A DNA stretch of 64,000 bases, from the NCBI GenBank assembly GCA_017427265.1, contig JAFRTG010000021.1, forward strand, positions 124,001-188,000. Reading direction: 5' to 3'. Made by a program: the position numbers and the translations under genes. Source of the stretch: Oscillospiraceae bacterium. Its GTDB lineage: Bacteria; Bacillota; Clostridia; Oscillospirales; Ruminococcaceae. The number at the start of each line of letters is the position of its first letter. Within the stretch, counting starts at the first letter, position 1. A model generated the notes under the pieces. It searched no databases. It had not been told where the DNA came from and saw only the letters and a program-made list of their open reading frames with translations. Shown here piece after piece: positions 32,172 to 41,029 of this stretch.

Positions 32172-33515
32172 ATGGATTCAAAACTGAAGTTGAATGTCGG
32201 GCAGACGGTTCGCGTGGGATTTGCATTTTTCGCAATCCTGGCATTCTGGCAGATGTACAATAATATCATTCCGCTGATTCTGACCAAGACGTTTCATATG
32301 GACAAGAGTCTTTCCGGTATCATCATGGCGGCAGATAATGTTCTGGCATTGTTTTTGCTGCCGCTGTTCGGCGGAATATCGGATCGCTGCAAAGCGAAGA
32401 TGGGAAAGCGCAAACCGTTTATTCTGGGCGGAAGTGTGGCTGCCGTCTTTCTGATGCTGCTGATTCCGTTTCTGGACAATGCATATTTTCAGAATCCGAG
32501 GTCGGGCATCAGAATTCTGTTTGTCTGTGTGCTCGGCTGTATTCTGGTCGCAATGGGAACCTACCGGAGTCCGGCGGTCGCTCTGATGCCGGATGTGACA
32601 CCGAAGCCGCTGCGCAGCAGAGCGAATGCGGTGATCAATCTGATGGGTGCACTCGGCGGCATCATCTATCTGATTGTAGCAAAGATCATGTACCCGTCCT
32701 CGCGGACGCAGGATGCAGAGCATGTTGATTATCTGCCGCTGGTTCTGGTCATGGCGGGCATTATGATTCTTTCGCTGATTGTGGTGATGTTCTTTGTCAA
32801 TGAGGTGAAGTGGAATGCGCAGATGCTTGATTATGAGCGTGCGCATCCGGAAGAAAACCTTGCGGAAAAGACTGACGGTCAGAAGGAACAGCTCCCGAAG
32901 GATGTGAAAAGAAGTCTGCTCTTTCTGCTGATATCCGTTGCACTTTGGTATATGGGATACAATGCGATGGAAACCTGGTTCACGACCTATGCGGATGCCA
33001 TGTGGAACATCGGGATCGGTGATGCGTCTTTTTCCCTTACGATTGTAACCGCGGGCGCGATTCTGTTTTTCATTCCGTCCGGTATTGCGGCGAGCAAAAT
33101 CGGCCGCAAAAAAACCATTCTGAGCGGTATTCTTTTGCTGTCCGTTTGTTTTTTCGGCGTGTTTGCGTATACCTGTGTGCGCCGTGAATTTCACACGCTG
33201 CTTTATATTCCGTTCTTTCTGGTGGGCGTGGCGTGGGCACTCATCAACGTCAATTCCCTGCCGATGGTGCTGGAAATGTGCAAGGGCTCCGAGGTCGGAC
33301 GCTTTACCGGTTTTTATTATTCCTTCAGTATGACAGCGCAGATCGTGACGCCGGTCTGTGCCGGTGCCCTGCTGGAGCATGTCGGTTATATGACGCTGTT
33401 TCCGTATTGTGCGGCTTTTGTCCTGCTGGCGTTTGTGACGATGCTCTTTGTGCGGCACGGGGATACGAAGGCTGTGGCAAGGCGCGGACTTGAGGCGTTT
33501 GAAGATATGGACTGA
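32172..33515 (+). CDS. MFS transporter, probably sugar/cation type
   Basis: A 447-residue protein with twelve predicted membrane helices. Between helices 2 and 3 it has GGISDRCKAKMGKRKPFILGG, the signature loop of GPH/SLC45-like sugar transporters (first 20 residues quoted as GGISDRCKAKMGKRKPFI). A central cytoplasmic loop (about residues 215-250) is highly charged. SLC45 and GPH members move di- or oligosaccharides with a cation, which fits a plant-polysaccharide degrader; substrate unproven. ATG 32172 follows AAGGGGATAGG. A nitrilase gene follows after 59 bases. Confidence 0.78.
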   Translation: MDSKLKLNVGQTVRVGFAFFAILAFWQMYNNIIPLILTKTFHMDKSLSGIIMAADNVLALFLLPLFGGISDRCKAKMGKRKPFILGGSVAAVFLMLLIPFLDNAYFQNPRSGIRILFVCVLGCILVAMGTYRSPAVALMPDVTPKPLRSRANAVINLMGALGGIIYLIVAKIMYPSSRTQDAEHVDYLPLVLVMAGIMILSLIVVMFFVNEVKWNAQMLDYERAHPEENLAEKTDGQKEQLPKDVKRSLLFLLISVALWYMGYNAMETWFTTYADAMWNIGIGDASFSLTIVTAGAILFFIPSGIAASKIGRKKTILSGILLLSVCFFGVFAYTCVRREFHTLLYIPFFLVGVAWALINVNSLPMVLEMCKGSEVGRFTGFYYSFSMTAQIVTPVCAGALLEHVGYMTLFPYCAAFVLLAFVTMLFVRHGDTKAVARRGLEAFEDMD

Positions 33516-33574
33516 AACCGGATGCCGGCAGCATCGCGGCAAAATACATTTTACAGAAACTGGAGAATCATACT

Positions 33575-34351
33575 ATGAAAACAGCATTGTGTCAGTTTGA
33601 AATTGCATTTGAGGAAAAGGAACGGAATCTGCAAAGGGCAGAGCAGATAATTGCTGCTGCTGCGGCGGAGCAGGCCAAAATCATCTTCTTTCCGGAGATG
33701 TCCTTCACAGGTTTTTCGATGCATGTTTCCGTGACCGGCGAATCGGACGGCGAGACGGTCCGGCGTATGCAGCAATGCGCGCAGGATCATCAGATTGCGA
33801 TCGGCTTCGGATGGGTCCGGAAAAAAGGGGAGAAGGGCGAGAATCACTATACCGTTGTGGATGAAACCGGCGCGGTTCTGGCTGATTATGTCAAGATTCA
33901 TCCGTTCTCCTACAGCGGCGAGGACAACTATTTTGAAGCCGGCTGCAAAACTGTGACGTTTTCGTATTCCGGCCTCCGGTTCGGCCTGTTCATCTGCTAT
34001 GACCTGCGCTTTCCGGAGATTTTCCGCGCAGTCTCAGCAGAGGCCGATGCGCTGGTCGTTGCAGCAAACTGGCCGGAACGGCGCGCCGCGCACTGGAACA
34101 AACTGCTGGAAGCCCGTGCGCTCGAAAATCAGAGCTGGGTGCTCGGCATCAACTGCGTCGGCGACCAGCAGGGTCTGCATTATAACGGCAGCAGCAGAGC
34201 CGTCAGCCCGGAGGGCGAGACCGTTGATTTTCTGGTTGACAGAGAAGGTCTTATTTTCTGTGAGATTCAGGATGAAGCAGCGCAGTTCCGGCGCAGCTTT
34301 CCGGCTTTGCAGGATCGCAGAAATGCGCTTTATAAAGAACTGCTCGGATGA
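33575..34351 (+). CDS. Carbon-nitrogen hydrolase (omega-amidase type)
   Basis: A 258-residue enzyme of the nitrilase superfamily. The catalytic triad is visible: Glu in FFPEMSFTGF (about residue 42), Lys in YVKIHPFSY (about 108) and Cys in FICYDLRFPE (about 144). The size and the CYDLRFPE elbow match YafV/omega-amidases, which hydrolyse alpha-ketoglutaramate-like amides in methionine salvage or nitrogen metabolism. CTGGAG lies 9 bases upstream. It may be read through from the MFS promoter and is followed by a strong terminator. Confidence 0.82.
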   Translation: MKTALCQFEIAFEEKERNLQRAEQIIAAAAAEQAKIIFFPEMSFTGFSMHVSVTGESDGETVRRMQQCAQDHQIAIGFGWVRKKGEKGENHYTVVDETGAVLADYVKIHPFSYSGEDNYFEAGCKTVTFSYSGLRFGLFICYDLRFPEIFRAVSAEADALVVAANWPERRAAHWNKLLEARALENQSWVLGINCVGDQQGLHYNGSSRAVSPEGETVDFLVDREGLIFCEIQDEAAQFRRSFPALQDRRNALYKELLG

Positions 34352-34368
34352 TTTTTGCAGGAAAAGAA

Positions 34369-34411
34369 CAGTGCCGCCTGAACGGTTCAGACGGCACTGC
34401 TTTTTTGTCAT
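34369..34411 (+). terminator. Terminator after the nitrilase gene
   Basis: CAGTGCCG...CGGCACTG stem with inner pairing, then six T. Confidence 0.88.
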
Positions 34412-34471
34412 ATGGAACCGTGTCTGCGGGGATTGACAGCGGAAAATGACAGTGTATTTTTTGTAAATATC

Positions 34472-34500
34472 TTGACACGCCTGATGGATTCCGTTATAAT
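34472..34500 (+). promoter_or_regulatory. Sigma-A promoter of the LPXTG protein
   Basis: TTGACA, 17-base spacer, TATAAT: perfect consensus, 55 bases before ATG. Confidence 0.88.
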
Positions 34501-34554
34501 AGAAATTGATGGGATATATCCGAAATCCGCATCCCAGAATAAGGAGGTTTTTTC

Positions 34555-36327
34555 ATGAAACAATCGCGTAACCGAATCCTGAGTGTTTTTGCAGCTGCAG
34601 CACTGGCGTCCTGTGCGCTGCCGGCTGCTGCTGTGACCGCCGGTGCAGCAGATACGACCGCGGATGCTGCGCTGACTGCAGCAGTCACGACCACAGTAAC
34701 AACTGCAGCCGCAGAACCGGAAGAGACATTTGATTTTGAGTTCTCAGTCAATGCGGACGAAACAGGTGTGACGATCACAAAGTATACCGGCTCTGACACA
34801 GAAGTTGATATTCCGGAGAAGTTCGGTGACATACCGGTAACCGAAATCGGCAGCTGGGCATTTTTTGACTGCAAGACGGTCACAAGCGTCAGGCTGCCGG
34901 CCGGTCTCAGCAGCATCGGCAGCAGTGCGTTCAACGGCTGCATCGGGCTGACCGGCATCACCCTGCCCGAGCATCTTACCGTCATCGACGACAGCGCATT
35001 TGTCGGCTGTACTGCGCTGACTGCGGTGACGCTTCCGGACGGCACGGAGAAAATCGGAACACACGCTTTTTCCGGCTGCACTGCACTGGCAGAAATTGCG
35101 ATTCCGGCAAGTGTGAAGCGCATCGGCGGTGACGCATTCCGTGACACAGCGTGGATTGCAGCACAGCAGGAGATCAATCCGCTTGTTGCAGTCAACGGCA
35201 TTCTGATTGACGGCACGGCTGCTTCCGGCGATGTGACCGTTCCGGACGGCGTGACAAGCATCGGTGATATGGCATTTTCCAACTGCCGTGCCATGACTGG
35301 CATTACCATTCCGGACAGTGTCACGAGCATCGGTGAGAGCGCGTTCTACGGCTGCAGCGGACTGACCGGCATCACAATCCCGGACAGCGTGACGAGCATC
35401 GGTTATCAGGCATTCGGCAGCTGCAGCGGACTGACCCGGCTGACCATTCCGGACAGTGTATCCGAAATCGGCGGCAGTGCATTCTTCGGCTGTGAAAAGC
35501 TGAATACAGTTGTTCTGCCGAACGGTCTGACGACAATCACCGGAACGATGTTTACATCCTGTCCGGCACTGGCCGATGTGACGATTCCGGATACCGTGAA
35601 AACCATTGAGGCACGCGCATTTCTTGGCTGTTCCGCGCTGGAGCAGATTGTCATTCCGGAGGGCGTTGAGAGCATCGGCTTCCAGGCATTTGCGATGTGC
35701 GGCAATCTGAATCTGGTGAAAATCCCGGCGAGCATCACGAGCATCGGACCGAGTGCGTTCGGCGGCTGTCCGCAGCTGATTTTCTGCGGTGTTGCGGGTT
35801 CCTATGCGGAGACCTATGCACAGCAGAACGGCATTCTGTTTGAACCGGCTGACGAGGTCGTTACGACTGTTGACACGACTGCTGCCGCAACTACCACAAC
35901 GACAACTACAACGACAACCGTCATCACGACTGCGGAAGAACCGGTGCAGACCACTGCGGAACCGGAGACAACCGCAGAGAATTCCAAGAAGTATTTTGCC
36001 CCGGTCAGCAAGCTGGGCGGCATGGCCGTGAAGGACTATGAATCCAAGACCGGTACGGCGCCGGCCTCCTCTGAAACGAAGGAGAATGCAGACGGCACTG
36101 TGACCATCGTGCTCTCTGATGCGGAGGGCAAGGTGCTCGATACCTATACGATCGACCCCGTGACCGGCAACGGAACGGACAGCAAGGGCGGCAAGGTTGA
36201 GCTGCCGCAGACCGGCAGCAATTCCGTGAAAACCGTTGCTGCTGCTGCCTCTGCGCTCGGCATGATGCTGCTCGGTGCTGCTGCGGTTGCAGGCTCCGGC
36301 GTATTCCGCAGAAAGGAAGAGGAATAA
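34555..36327 (+). CDS. Wall-anchored BspA-type leucine-rich-repeat protein
   Basis: A 590-residue surface protein. It has a signal peptide (cleavage near AVTAGAA, residue about 31), and about a dozen LRR_5 repeats from residue 85 to 420 built on the unit IPDSVTSIGxxAFxGCxxLT. A threonine-rich linker (about 440-475) follows, then a folded region near 480-545. The sortase signal at the C-terminus is LPQTG (about 549-553), a hydrophobic helix and RRKEEE. BspA-type repeats mediate adhesion to host or plant surfaces. AAGGAGG lies 8-9 bases upstream of the start. No sortase gene is in the window. The gene is alone on its transcript. Confidence 0.88.
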   Translation: MKQSRNRILSVFAAAALASCALPAAAVTAGAADTTADAALTAAVTTTVTTAAAEPEETFDFEFSVNADETGVTITKYTGSDTEVDIPEKFGDIPVTEIGSWAFFDCKTVTSVRLPAGLSSIGSSAFNGCIGLTGITLPEHLTVIDDSAFVGCTALTAVTLPDGTEKIGTHAFSGCTALAEIAIPASVKRIGGDAFRDTAWIAAQQEINPLVAVNGILIDGTAASGDVTVPDGVTSIGDMAFSNCRAMTGITIPDSVTSIGESAFYGCSGLTGITIPDSVTSIGYQAFGSCSGLTRLTIPDSVSEIGGSAFFGCEKLNTVVLPNGLTTITGTMFTSCPALADVTIPDTVKTIEARAFLGCSALEQIVIPEGVESIGFQAFAMCGNLNLVKIPASITSIGPSAFGGCPQLIFCGVAGSYAETYAQQNGILFEPADEVVTTVDTTAAATTTTTTTTTTVITTAEEPVQTTAEPETTAENSKKYFAPVSKLGGMAVKDYESKTGTAPASSETKENADGTVTIVLSDAEGKVLDTYTIDPVTGNGTDSKGGKVELPQTGSNSVKTVAAAASALGMMLLGAAAVAGSGVFRRKEEE

Positions 36328-36370
36328 TTTCCGCTTCTGAGAGAAATCCGCCTGATCTATAAGCTGAAAA

Positions 36371-36402
36371 GGTATCTCTCGGATCATCCACCGGAGATAC
36401 CC
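36371..36402. repeat. Inverted-repeat element related to 55200-55400 and 59134-59206
   Basis: GGTATCTCtCGG and CCGGAGATACC form an imperfect hairpin followed by CCCTGATCGAAAGACTGA. The CGGAGATACC block with CTGAT..A.AGACTGA is shared with 59171-59198, and both lie directly before an intrinsic terminator. Confidence 0.55.
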
Positions 36403-36418
36403 CCTGATCGAAAGACTG

Positions 36419-36452
36419 AGCCGCCATATCTGTCCGGATATGGCGGCTTTTT
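36419..36452 (+). terminator. Terminator of the LPXTG gene
   Basis: CCGCCATATC/GATATGGCGG stem followed by CTTTTTG. Confidence 0.85.
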
Positions 36453-36465
36453 GTGCGTTTTCTGC

Positions 36466-36495
36466 TTGATTTCCGACCGGATTCTGTGCTATAAT
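36466..36495 (+). promoter_or_regulatory. Sigma-A-like promoter of the first ECF operon
   Basis: TTGATT, 18-base spacer ending TGC, TATAAT. It could give basal expression alongside the ECF-type site at 36551. Confidence 0.6.
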
Positions 36496-36550
36496 GATGC
36501 TGATCCGGAGGACTTTTTCAGCTTCCCCCAAAAAAATTTTTTTCAAAAAA

Positions 36551-36587
36551 AGATTTTGCATGTAACCGAATGCAGGGATCGTCCGTC
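36551..36587 (+). promoter_or_regulatory. Putative ECF promoter (autoregulation)
   Basis: AGATTTT, then TGTAACC at 36561 and CGTC starting 19 bases after the TGTAAC. The TGTAAC-to-CG and AGATTTT-to-TGTAAC spacings are the same upstream of the second ECF gene (47824-47859). A GTAAC-like -35 with a CGTC -10 is typical of ECF sigma factors. Confidence 0.5.
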
Positions 36588-36612
36588 CCAGTGTACGAGG
36601 AGGTGAGATACC

Positions 36613-37179
36613 TTGGAACAACAAAATGAAGCTGCAATTCTCGCGCTGCTGCAGAAGCGGGATGAATCTGCACTGGAACAGATCCGTGACGAATACGGAA
36701 AGCTGTGCGGAAAACTCGCGCAGGACATTCTTGGCTGCAGAGAAGATTCTGAGGAATGTGTCAATGATATGCTGATGAAGGTCTGGCAGACGATTCCGCC
36801 GGGGCGGCCGGAAAGTCTGAAAGCGTATCTCATCACGCTGACCCGTCATCTGGCGGTTGACAGATATCGTGCACAGACCGCGAAAAAGCGCGGCGGTACG
36901 CAGTTTGGCGGCGTACTGGAGGAATTGCAGGATACACTGGCCTCAGATGAGGATGTCAGCGCTGCCGTTGAAAAGCGTGAGATGACGCTCGCTATTGAGC
37001 GCTTTCTGGATACGCTTTCGCCGCAGGCGCGCAAAGTCTTTATGCGGCGGTATTATATGGCAGACTCCGTCCGCGGCATCGCGGATGCATACGGAATGGG
37101 CGTCAGTGCGGTGAAGATTTCACTGATGCGGACGCGAAGCAAGCTGAAGCAGTATTTGAAAGAGGAGGGGTTCCTTTGA
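36613..37179 (+). CDS. ECF RNA polymerase sigma factor
   Basis: A 188-residue sigma-70 family protein. Region 2 (DILGCREDSEECVNDMLMKV, then WQTIPPGRPESLKAYLITLT) binds the -10 and core; region 4 (DTLSPQARKVFMRRYYM, then the helix-turn-helix GIADAYGMGVSAVKISLMR) binds the -35. The start is TTG 36613, with AGGAGGTGAG 5-6 bases upstream and no alternative ATG in a suitable place. It overlaps the anti-sigma gene by TTGA, the classic coupled arrangement. A likely ECF promoter upstream suggests autoregulation. It probably controls surface or polysaccharide-degradation genes, given its partner. Confidence 0.85.
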   Translation: MEQQNEAAILALLQKRDESALEQIRDEYGKLCGKLAQDILGCREDSEECVNDMLMKVWQTIPPGRPESLKAYLITLTRHLAVDRYRAQTAKKRGGTQFGGVLEELQDTLASDEDVSAAVEKREMTLAIERFLDTLSPQARKVFMRRYYMADSVRGIADAYGMGVSAVKISLMRTRSKLKQYLKEEGFL

Positions 37180-38336
37180 AGCCGATCGAATTTATGGACG
37201 CTCTCAGCGATGTGAAAGAGGACTATGTCCGGGAGATGCTTGACGGCAGCGAGGTACTGCCGGGGCACGGAAAAGTCAAGGGGGCATTGAATATGCAGTT
37301 ACCAGTTCAGACAGGAACAAAATCAATCAGTGTAAACACGTCCGGAACGGATAAGCCGTTCGGCGGCAAGCTGCGCTATGTTGCAGTGCTTGCGAGTGCT
37401 GCGGCTTGTCTCGCAGGTGTTGTCGGGATCATGAATATGCGTCCGGGCAACAGCGAGAACATGGTCGCTGAATCGCTGGAAGAAGAAATCCGGATCGCAG
37501 AGTGCACAACCGTAACCGGTCAGACGACCGATGCAGCCGAAGAAGGCACCGCGACAACCTGCACGAGCGTGAAGGAATATGTCGTTACGGTGATCGGAAC
37601 CGGCACGGTAATTCAGACAACAGCGACAGGCGAAAGCGGGACGACACAGCAGACGGAAGCCGTCACAACGGCAAAACAGCCGGTTGTGACAACGATGTAT
37701 ACAACGGAGCTTGCAGAGCAAACAACATCTTCGTACTGCACCTATGTCGTTGATCCGTATGAGCAGTCCGAGCTGCTCGGTGATGTGGATGCAGACGGTG
37801 ACATCACGTTGGTCGATTATCTGCTTGCAGCCCGCGAATGGGTCACGAGCGGGGCTTACCATACAATTGATGAGCTTGAGGTTGACCGAGCAGATGTCGT
37901 CCGCCTCAGAAAGATTGTCAGAGGAAGCAACGGAAGACTGGAGTCGGAGCCGCGTATTGACGAGTTCGATGCGAATGCAATCAGAGATGTTGCGCTGATC
38001 CGTGCATATCTCGGCGGTACAGATGTGAAATGCGAGGACTATGTCGCCATTTCCGAGAGCGGAGATTATCTCTCCAAGTACGGCATTCCGGAATATGAAG
38101 ATGCGCTTTACAAGCTGTGCTTCGGAACAGATGAAAAGATCTCCCTGTTCCCCGGCTGGGGACGCTGCCGTCCGCTGCGCGGAGAGCAGATCCCGAAGGA
38201 GCTGCGTGATTTCTTCGAGGACCTCTATTCGTATGTGCCGGATGATCCCATGATTCACTGCAATGTCTGGGACTGGTCAGATGAAGAATTCAATGCAAAG
38301 CTCGCGGAGCTGCGCACGATTCTTGCGAAAAACTGA
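37176..38336 (+). CDS. Membrane anti-sigma factor with dockerin-like domain
   Basis: A 386-residue single-pass protein coupled to the ECF gene. The cytoplasmic N-terminus (about 1-60) should bind sigma. A transmembrane helix follows (LRYVAVLASAAACLAGVVGI, about residues 66-85). Outside lie a threonine-rich linker (about 105-190), then a dockerin-like calcium site LLGDVDADGDITLVDYLL (about 203-220). A degenerate second repeat (DEFDANAIRDVALIRAYLGG, about 262-281) and an acidic, tryptophan-containing end follow. In Clostridium thermocellum, RsgI anti-sigma proteins carry outer carbohydrate-binding modules to sense substrate. Here a dockerin-like module takes that place, which is inferred to sense or join the cellulosome. 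TTG start has GAGGAGGGG upstream. Confidence 0.7.
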   Translation: MKPIEFMDALSDVKEDYVREMLDGSEVLPGHGKVKGALNMQLPVQTGTKSISVNTSGTDKPFGGKLRYVAVLASAAACLAGVVGIMNMRPGNSENMVAESLEEEIRIAECTTVTGQTTDAAEEGTATTCTSVKEYVVTVIGTGTVIQTTATGESGTTQQTEAVTTAKQPVVTTMYTTELAEQTTSSYCTYVVDPYEQSELLGDVDADGDITLVDYLLAAREWVTSGAYHTIDELEVDRADVVRLRKIVRGSNGRLESEPRIDEFDANAIRDVALIRAYLGGTDVKCEDYVAISESGDYLSKYGIPEYEDALYKLCFGTDEKISLFPGWGRCRPLRGEQIPKELRDFFEDLYSYVPDDPMIHCNVWDWSDEEFNAKLAELRTILAKN

Positions 38337-38355
38337 ATCATACACAAAGCGAATT

Positions 38356-38393
38356 CCGCCGCCTGTTTCTGAATACAGGCGGCGGGATTTTTG
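38356..38393 (+). terminator. Terminator of the first ECF operon
   Basis: CCGCCGCCTGT/ACAGGCGGCGG stem followed by ATTTTTG. It lies between this operon and the convergent trp operon. Confidence 0.88.
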
Positions 38394-38416
38394 TCTCATT
38401 GCGGAATTTCAAAGTA

Positions 38417-39193
38417 TCACACACCGGTGCAGGCGCGCTTCATCTCCGTGACAAATGCCGCGACCTCCGGTGCTGCTTCGCGTCCGTGTTTGCCGATCCG
38501 CTTGACGATTGCGGAACCGACAATTACGCCGTCGGACAGACCTGCCATTTCTGCAGCCTGCTCCGGATTGGAAATGCCGAATCCGACTGCAACCGGAATC
38601 TGCGTGTGCTTGCGGATTTCGGTGACAATCGTGCTCAGATTGTGATTGAGCTCCGCACGCTCGCCCGTTACGCCGAGGCTCGAAACGAGATACAGAAAGC
38701 CCTCTGCGTCCGCAGCAATCTCTGCAATCCGGTTCTGGGAGGTCGGTGCAATCAGCGAAATAAAGTCAATGCCGCGCTGCCGGAAAGCAGGCGCAAATTC
38801 TTCCTTTTCCTCATGCGGCACATCCGGCAGAATCAGGCCGTCAATGCCGACCTCTGCGCACATCTCTGCAAAACGCTCGATGCCGTAGGAGAACACAACA
38901 TTTGCATAGGTCATGAATACGAGCGGAACTGTAACGTCTTTCCGCAGTACGCGGACAAAATCAAAGATCTTATCCGTCGTGACGCCGCCGGACAGTGCGC
39001 GGATATTGGCACCCTGAATGACCGGACCTTCTGCGGTCGGATCGGAAAACGGAATGCCCAGTTCAATCAGATCTGCACCGGCCTCTGCCATTGCACGGAC
39101 GATCTTTCCGGTCGTCTCCAGATCGGGGTCGCCGCAGGTAATGAACGGAATGAACGCCTTTCCGCTGCTGAATGCTTCCTGAATCTTACTCAT
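38417..39193 (-). CDS. trpA: Tryptophan synthase alpha chain
   Basis: A 258-residue TIM barrel that cleaves indole-3-glycerol phosphate to indole. Visible signatures are [19 protein letters not shown] with the catalytic Glu (about 49) and Asp (about 60), and [13 protein letters not shown] with a phosphate loop. ATG 39193 follows GGGGAGG; the upstream in-frame start is rejected because it lies inside trpB without a ribosome site. It overlaps trpB by 8 bases and is the last gene of the trp operon. Confidence 0.97.
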   Translation of the reverse strand: MSKIQEAFSSGKAFIPFITCGDPDLETTGKIVRAMAEAGADLIELGIPFSDPTAEGPVIQGANIRALSGGVTTDKIFDFVRVLRKDVTVPLVFMTYANVVFSYGIERFAEMCAEVGIDGLILPDVPHEEKEEFAPAFRQRGIDFISLIAPTSQNRIAEIAADAEGFLYLVSSLGVTGERAELNHNLSTIVTEIRKHTQIPVAVGFGISNPEQAAEMAGLSDGVIVGSAIVKRIGKHGREAAPEVAAFVTEMKRACTGV

Positions 39194-40376
39194 GAATATC
39201 CTCCCCTCTGTACCGTGCGATTGCTGCACAGTCCTTGTCACCTCTGCCGGAAACCGTCACAACGATGATCTTGTCCTTGTCCATTTGCGGTGCAATTTTC
39301 ATTGCATGTGCAATGGCATGTGCAGATTCGATTGCCGGAATGATGCCCTCCGTGCGGGAGAGATATTCAAACGCATTGACCGCTTCCTCATCCGTGACAG
39401 GCACGTATTCTGCGCGGCCGATATCGTGAAGATGTGCGTGCTCCGGTCCGATGCCGGGGTAATCCAGACCTGCGGAGATCGAATAAACCGGCGCGATCTG
39501 GCCGTATTCGTCCTGGCAGAAATAGGACTTCATGCCGTGGAAAATGCCGAGCTTTCCGGTGTTGATCGTTGCAGCGGTCTCGAAGGTATCAATGCCTCTG
39601 CCTGCCGCCTCGCAGCCGATCAGGCGCACGCCGGTATCCGGAATGAAATGATAGAACGTGCCGATTGCATTGGAGCCGCCGCCGACACATGCCATCACGA
39701 CATCAGGCAGTCTGCCTTCCTTTTCCATGATCTGCGCACGGATTTCCTTCGAGATGACCGCCTGAAAATCGCGGACGATCGTCGGGAACGGGTGCGGGCC
39801 CATCACGGAGCCGAGACAGTAATGTGTATCGTCGATGCGGTTTGTCCATTCGCGCATTGCCTCGGATACGGCATCCTTCAGCGTGGCCGTGCCGGATGTG
39901 ACCGGAATGACCTCCGAGCCGAGCAGCCGCATTCTGTACACATTGAGTGCCTGCCGCTTGGTATCCTCCTCGCCCATGAACACAACGCATTCCATGCCCA
40001 TGAGTGCCGCAGCAGTCGCGGTTGCAACGCCGTGCTGACCGGCGCCGGTCTCCGCGATGAGGCGGGTTTTGCCCATTTTCTTGGCGAGCAGCGCCTGTCC
40101 GAGCACATTGTTGATCTTGTGTGCGCCGGTGTGGTTCAGATCCTCACGCTTGAGATAGATCTTTGCGCCGCCGAGATCGCGGCTCAGCTTTTCCGCGTAG
40201 TAAAGGCGGGAGGGACGGTTTGCGTATTCATTGAACAGGGTCTCCAGCTCCGCGTTGAACTGCGGATCATTTTTATAGAAGTTATAGGCCTTTTCGAGTT
40301 CGATTACAGCGTTCATCAGGGTTTCGGGAATATACTGCCCGCCGTGAACGCCGAATCTGCCTGCCTGATTTGTCAT
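39186..40376 (-). CDS. trpB: Tryptophan synthase beta chain
   Basis: A 396-residue PLP enzyme that joins indole and serine. The PLP lysine lies in [15 protein letters not shown] (about residue 88), the phosphate-binding glycine loop in [12 protein letters not shown] (about 230-241), and ETGAGQHG is present. The length is standard for TrpB1. AGGAGG lies 7 bases before ATG. It is followed with overlap by trpA, its complex partner, and is separated from trpF by about 53 bases holding a small GC-rich hairpin. Confidence 0.97.
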   Translation of the reverse strand: MTNQAGRFGVHGGQYIPETLMNAVIELEKAYNFYKNDPQFNAELETLFNEYANRPSRLYYAEKLSRDLGGAKIYLKREDLNHTGAHKINNVLGQALLAKKMGKTRLIAETGAGQHGVATATAAALMGMECVVFMGEEDTKRQALNVYRMRLLGSEVIPVTSGTATLKDAVSEAMREWTNRIDDTHYCLGSVMGPHPFPTIVRDFQAVISKEIRAQIMEKEGRLPDVVMACVGGGSNAIGTFYHFIPDTGVRLIGCEAAGRGIDTFETAATINTGKLGIFHGMKSYFCQDEYGQIAPVYSISAGLDYPGIGPEHAHLHDIGRAEYVPVTDEEAVNAFEYLSRTEGIIPAIESAHAIAHAMKIAPQMDKDKIIVVTVSGRGDKDCAAIARYRGEDIHE

Positions 40377-40429
40377 AATGCTCCTCCTGTATATGATATT
40401 CTGTGCAGACGGCGCAGCCGCCGCACAAT

Positions 40430-41029
40430 TCAGCTTTGTCTGACTGCATCTGCAAATGCACGTATTTTCTGCGGATCCTTTTGCCCGTCCGTTTCGACGC
40501 CGCTGCTGACGTCTACGCCGGAAGGCCGTACTGTCCGGATTGCTTCCGCAACATTTTCCGGATGCAGTCCGCCGGCCAGAAAGAACGGTCTTGTAATGCC
40601 GGAAAGCAGCGACCAGTCAAAGACCTGACCGGTACCGGTGCCGGAATCCAGCAGAATCATATCCGCAGCGGAATGCTGTGCAAGCTGCACATCCTCTGCC
40701 GACCGGATGCGGAATGCCTGCAGGATCATCGCATCCGTCACCTGCCGCAGCGCCGCGATGTACTGCGCATCCTCATGTCCGTGCAGCTGCACGGCCTGAA
40801 TGGTGCCACGCTGCAGAAATGCCGTGATTGCTTCGATATTCTCATCCACAAACACGCCGGCTACCGGGATATCCGGATTCAGCGCATCGCGGATGGCCTG
40901 CGCGGTCTCCGCCGTCACCGAACGCCGGAAGCCCGCCGAGAGAATCATGCCTGCAAAATCGGGCTGCACTGCATTTGCATACTGTGCATCCTGAACGCGC
41001 ATCAGTCCGCAGATCTTCATTTTTGTCAT
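40430..41029 (-). CDS. trpF: Phosphoribosylanthranilate isomerase
   Basis: A 199-residue TIM barrel, the usual length, that converts phosphoribosylanthranilate to CdRP. The catalytic Cys is in [11 protein letters not shown] (about residue 7) and the catalytic Asp in [14 protein letters not shown] (about 126-131). The [12 protein letters not shown] and [10 protein letters not shown] loops bind phosphate. It overlaps trpC by 4 bases (ATGA), the preceding enzyme step in the operon. Confidence 0.96.
   Translation of the reverse strand: MTKMKICGLMRVQDAQYANAVQPDFAGMILSAGFRRSVTAETAQAIRDALNPDIPVAGVFVDENIEAITAFLQRGTIQAVQLHGHEDAQYIAALRQVTDAMILQAFRIRSAEDVQLAQHSAADMILLDSGTGTGQVFDWSLLSGITRPFFLAGGLHPENVAEAIRTVRPSGVDVSSGVETDGQKDPQKIRAFADAVRQS

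Noticed and set aside
34744-36849. 701-codon open frame on the minus strand
   Set aside because: It lies antisense to the LRR/LPXTG gene, whose repeat motifs, signal peptide, ribosome site and promoter are clear. The antisense frame is an effect of repeat codons and shows low-complexity translation.
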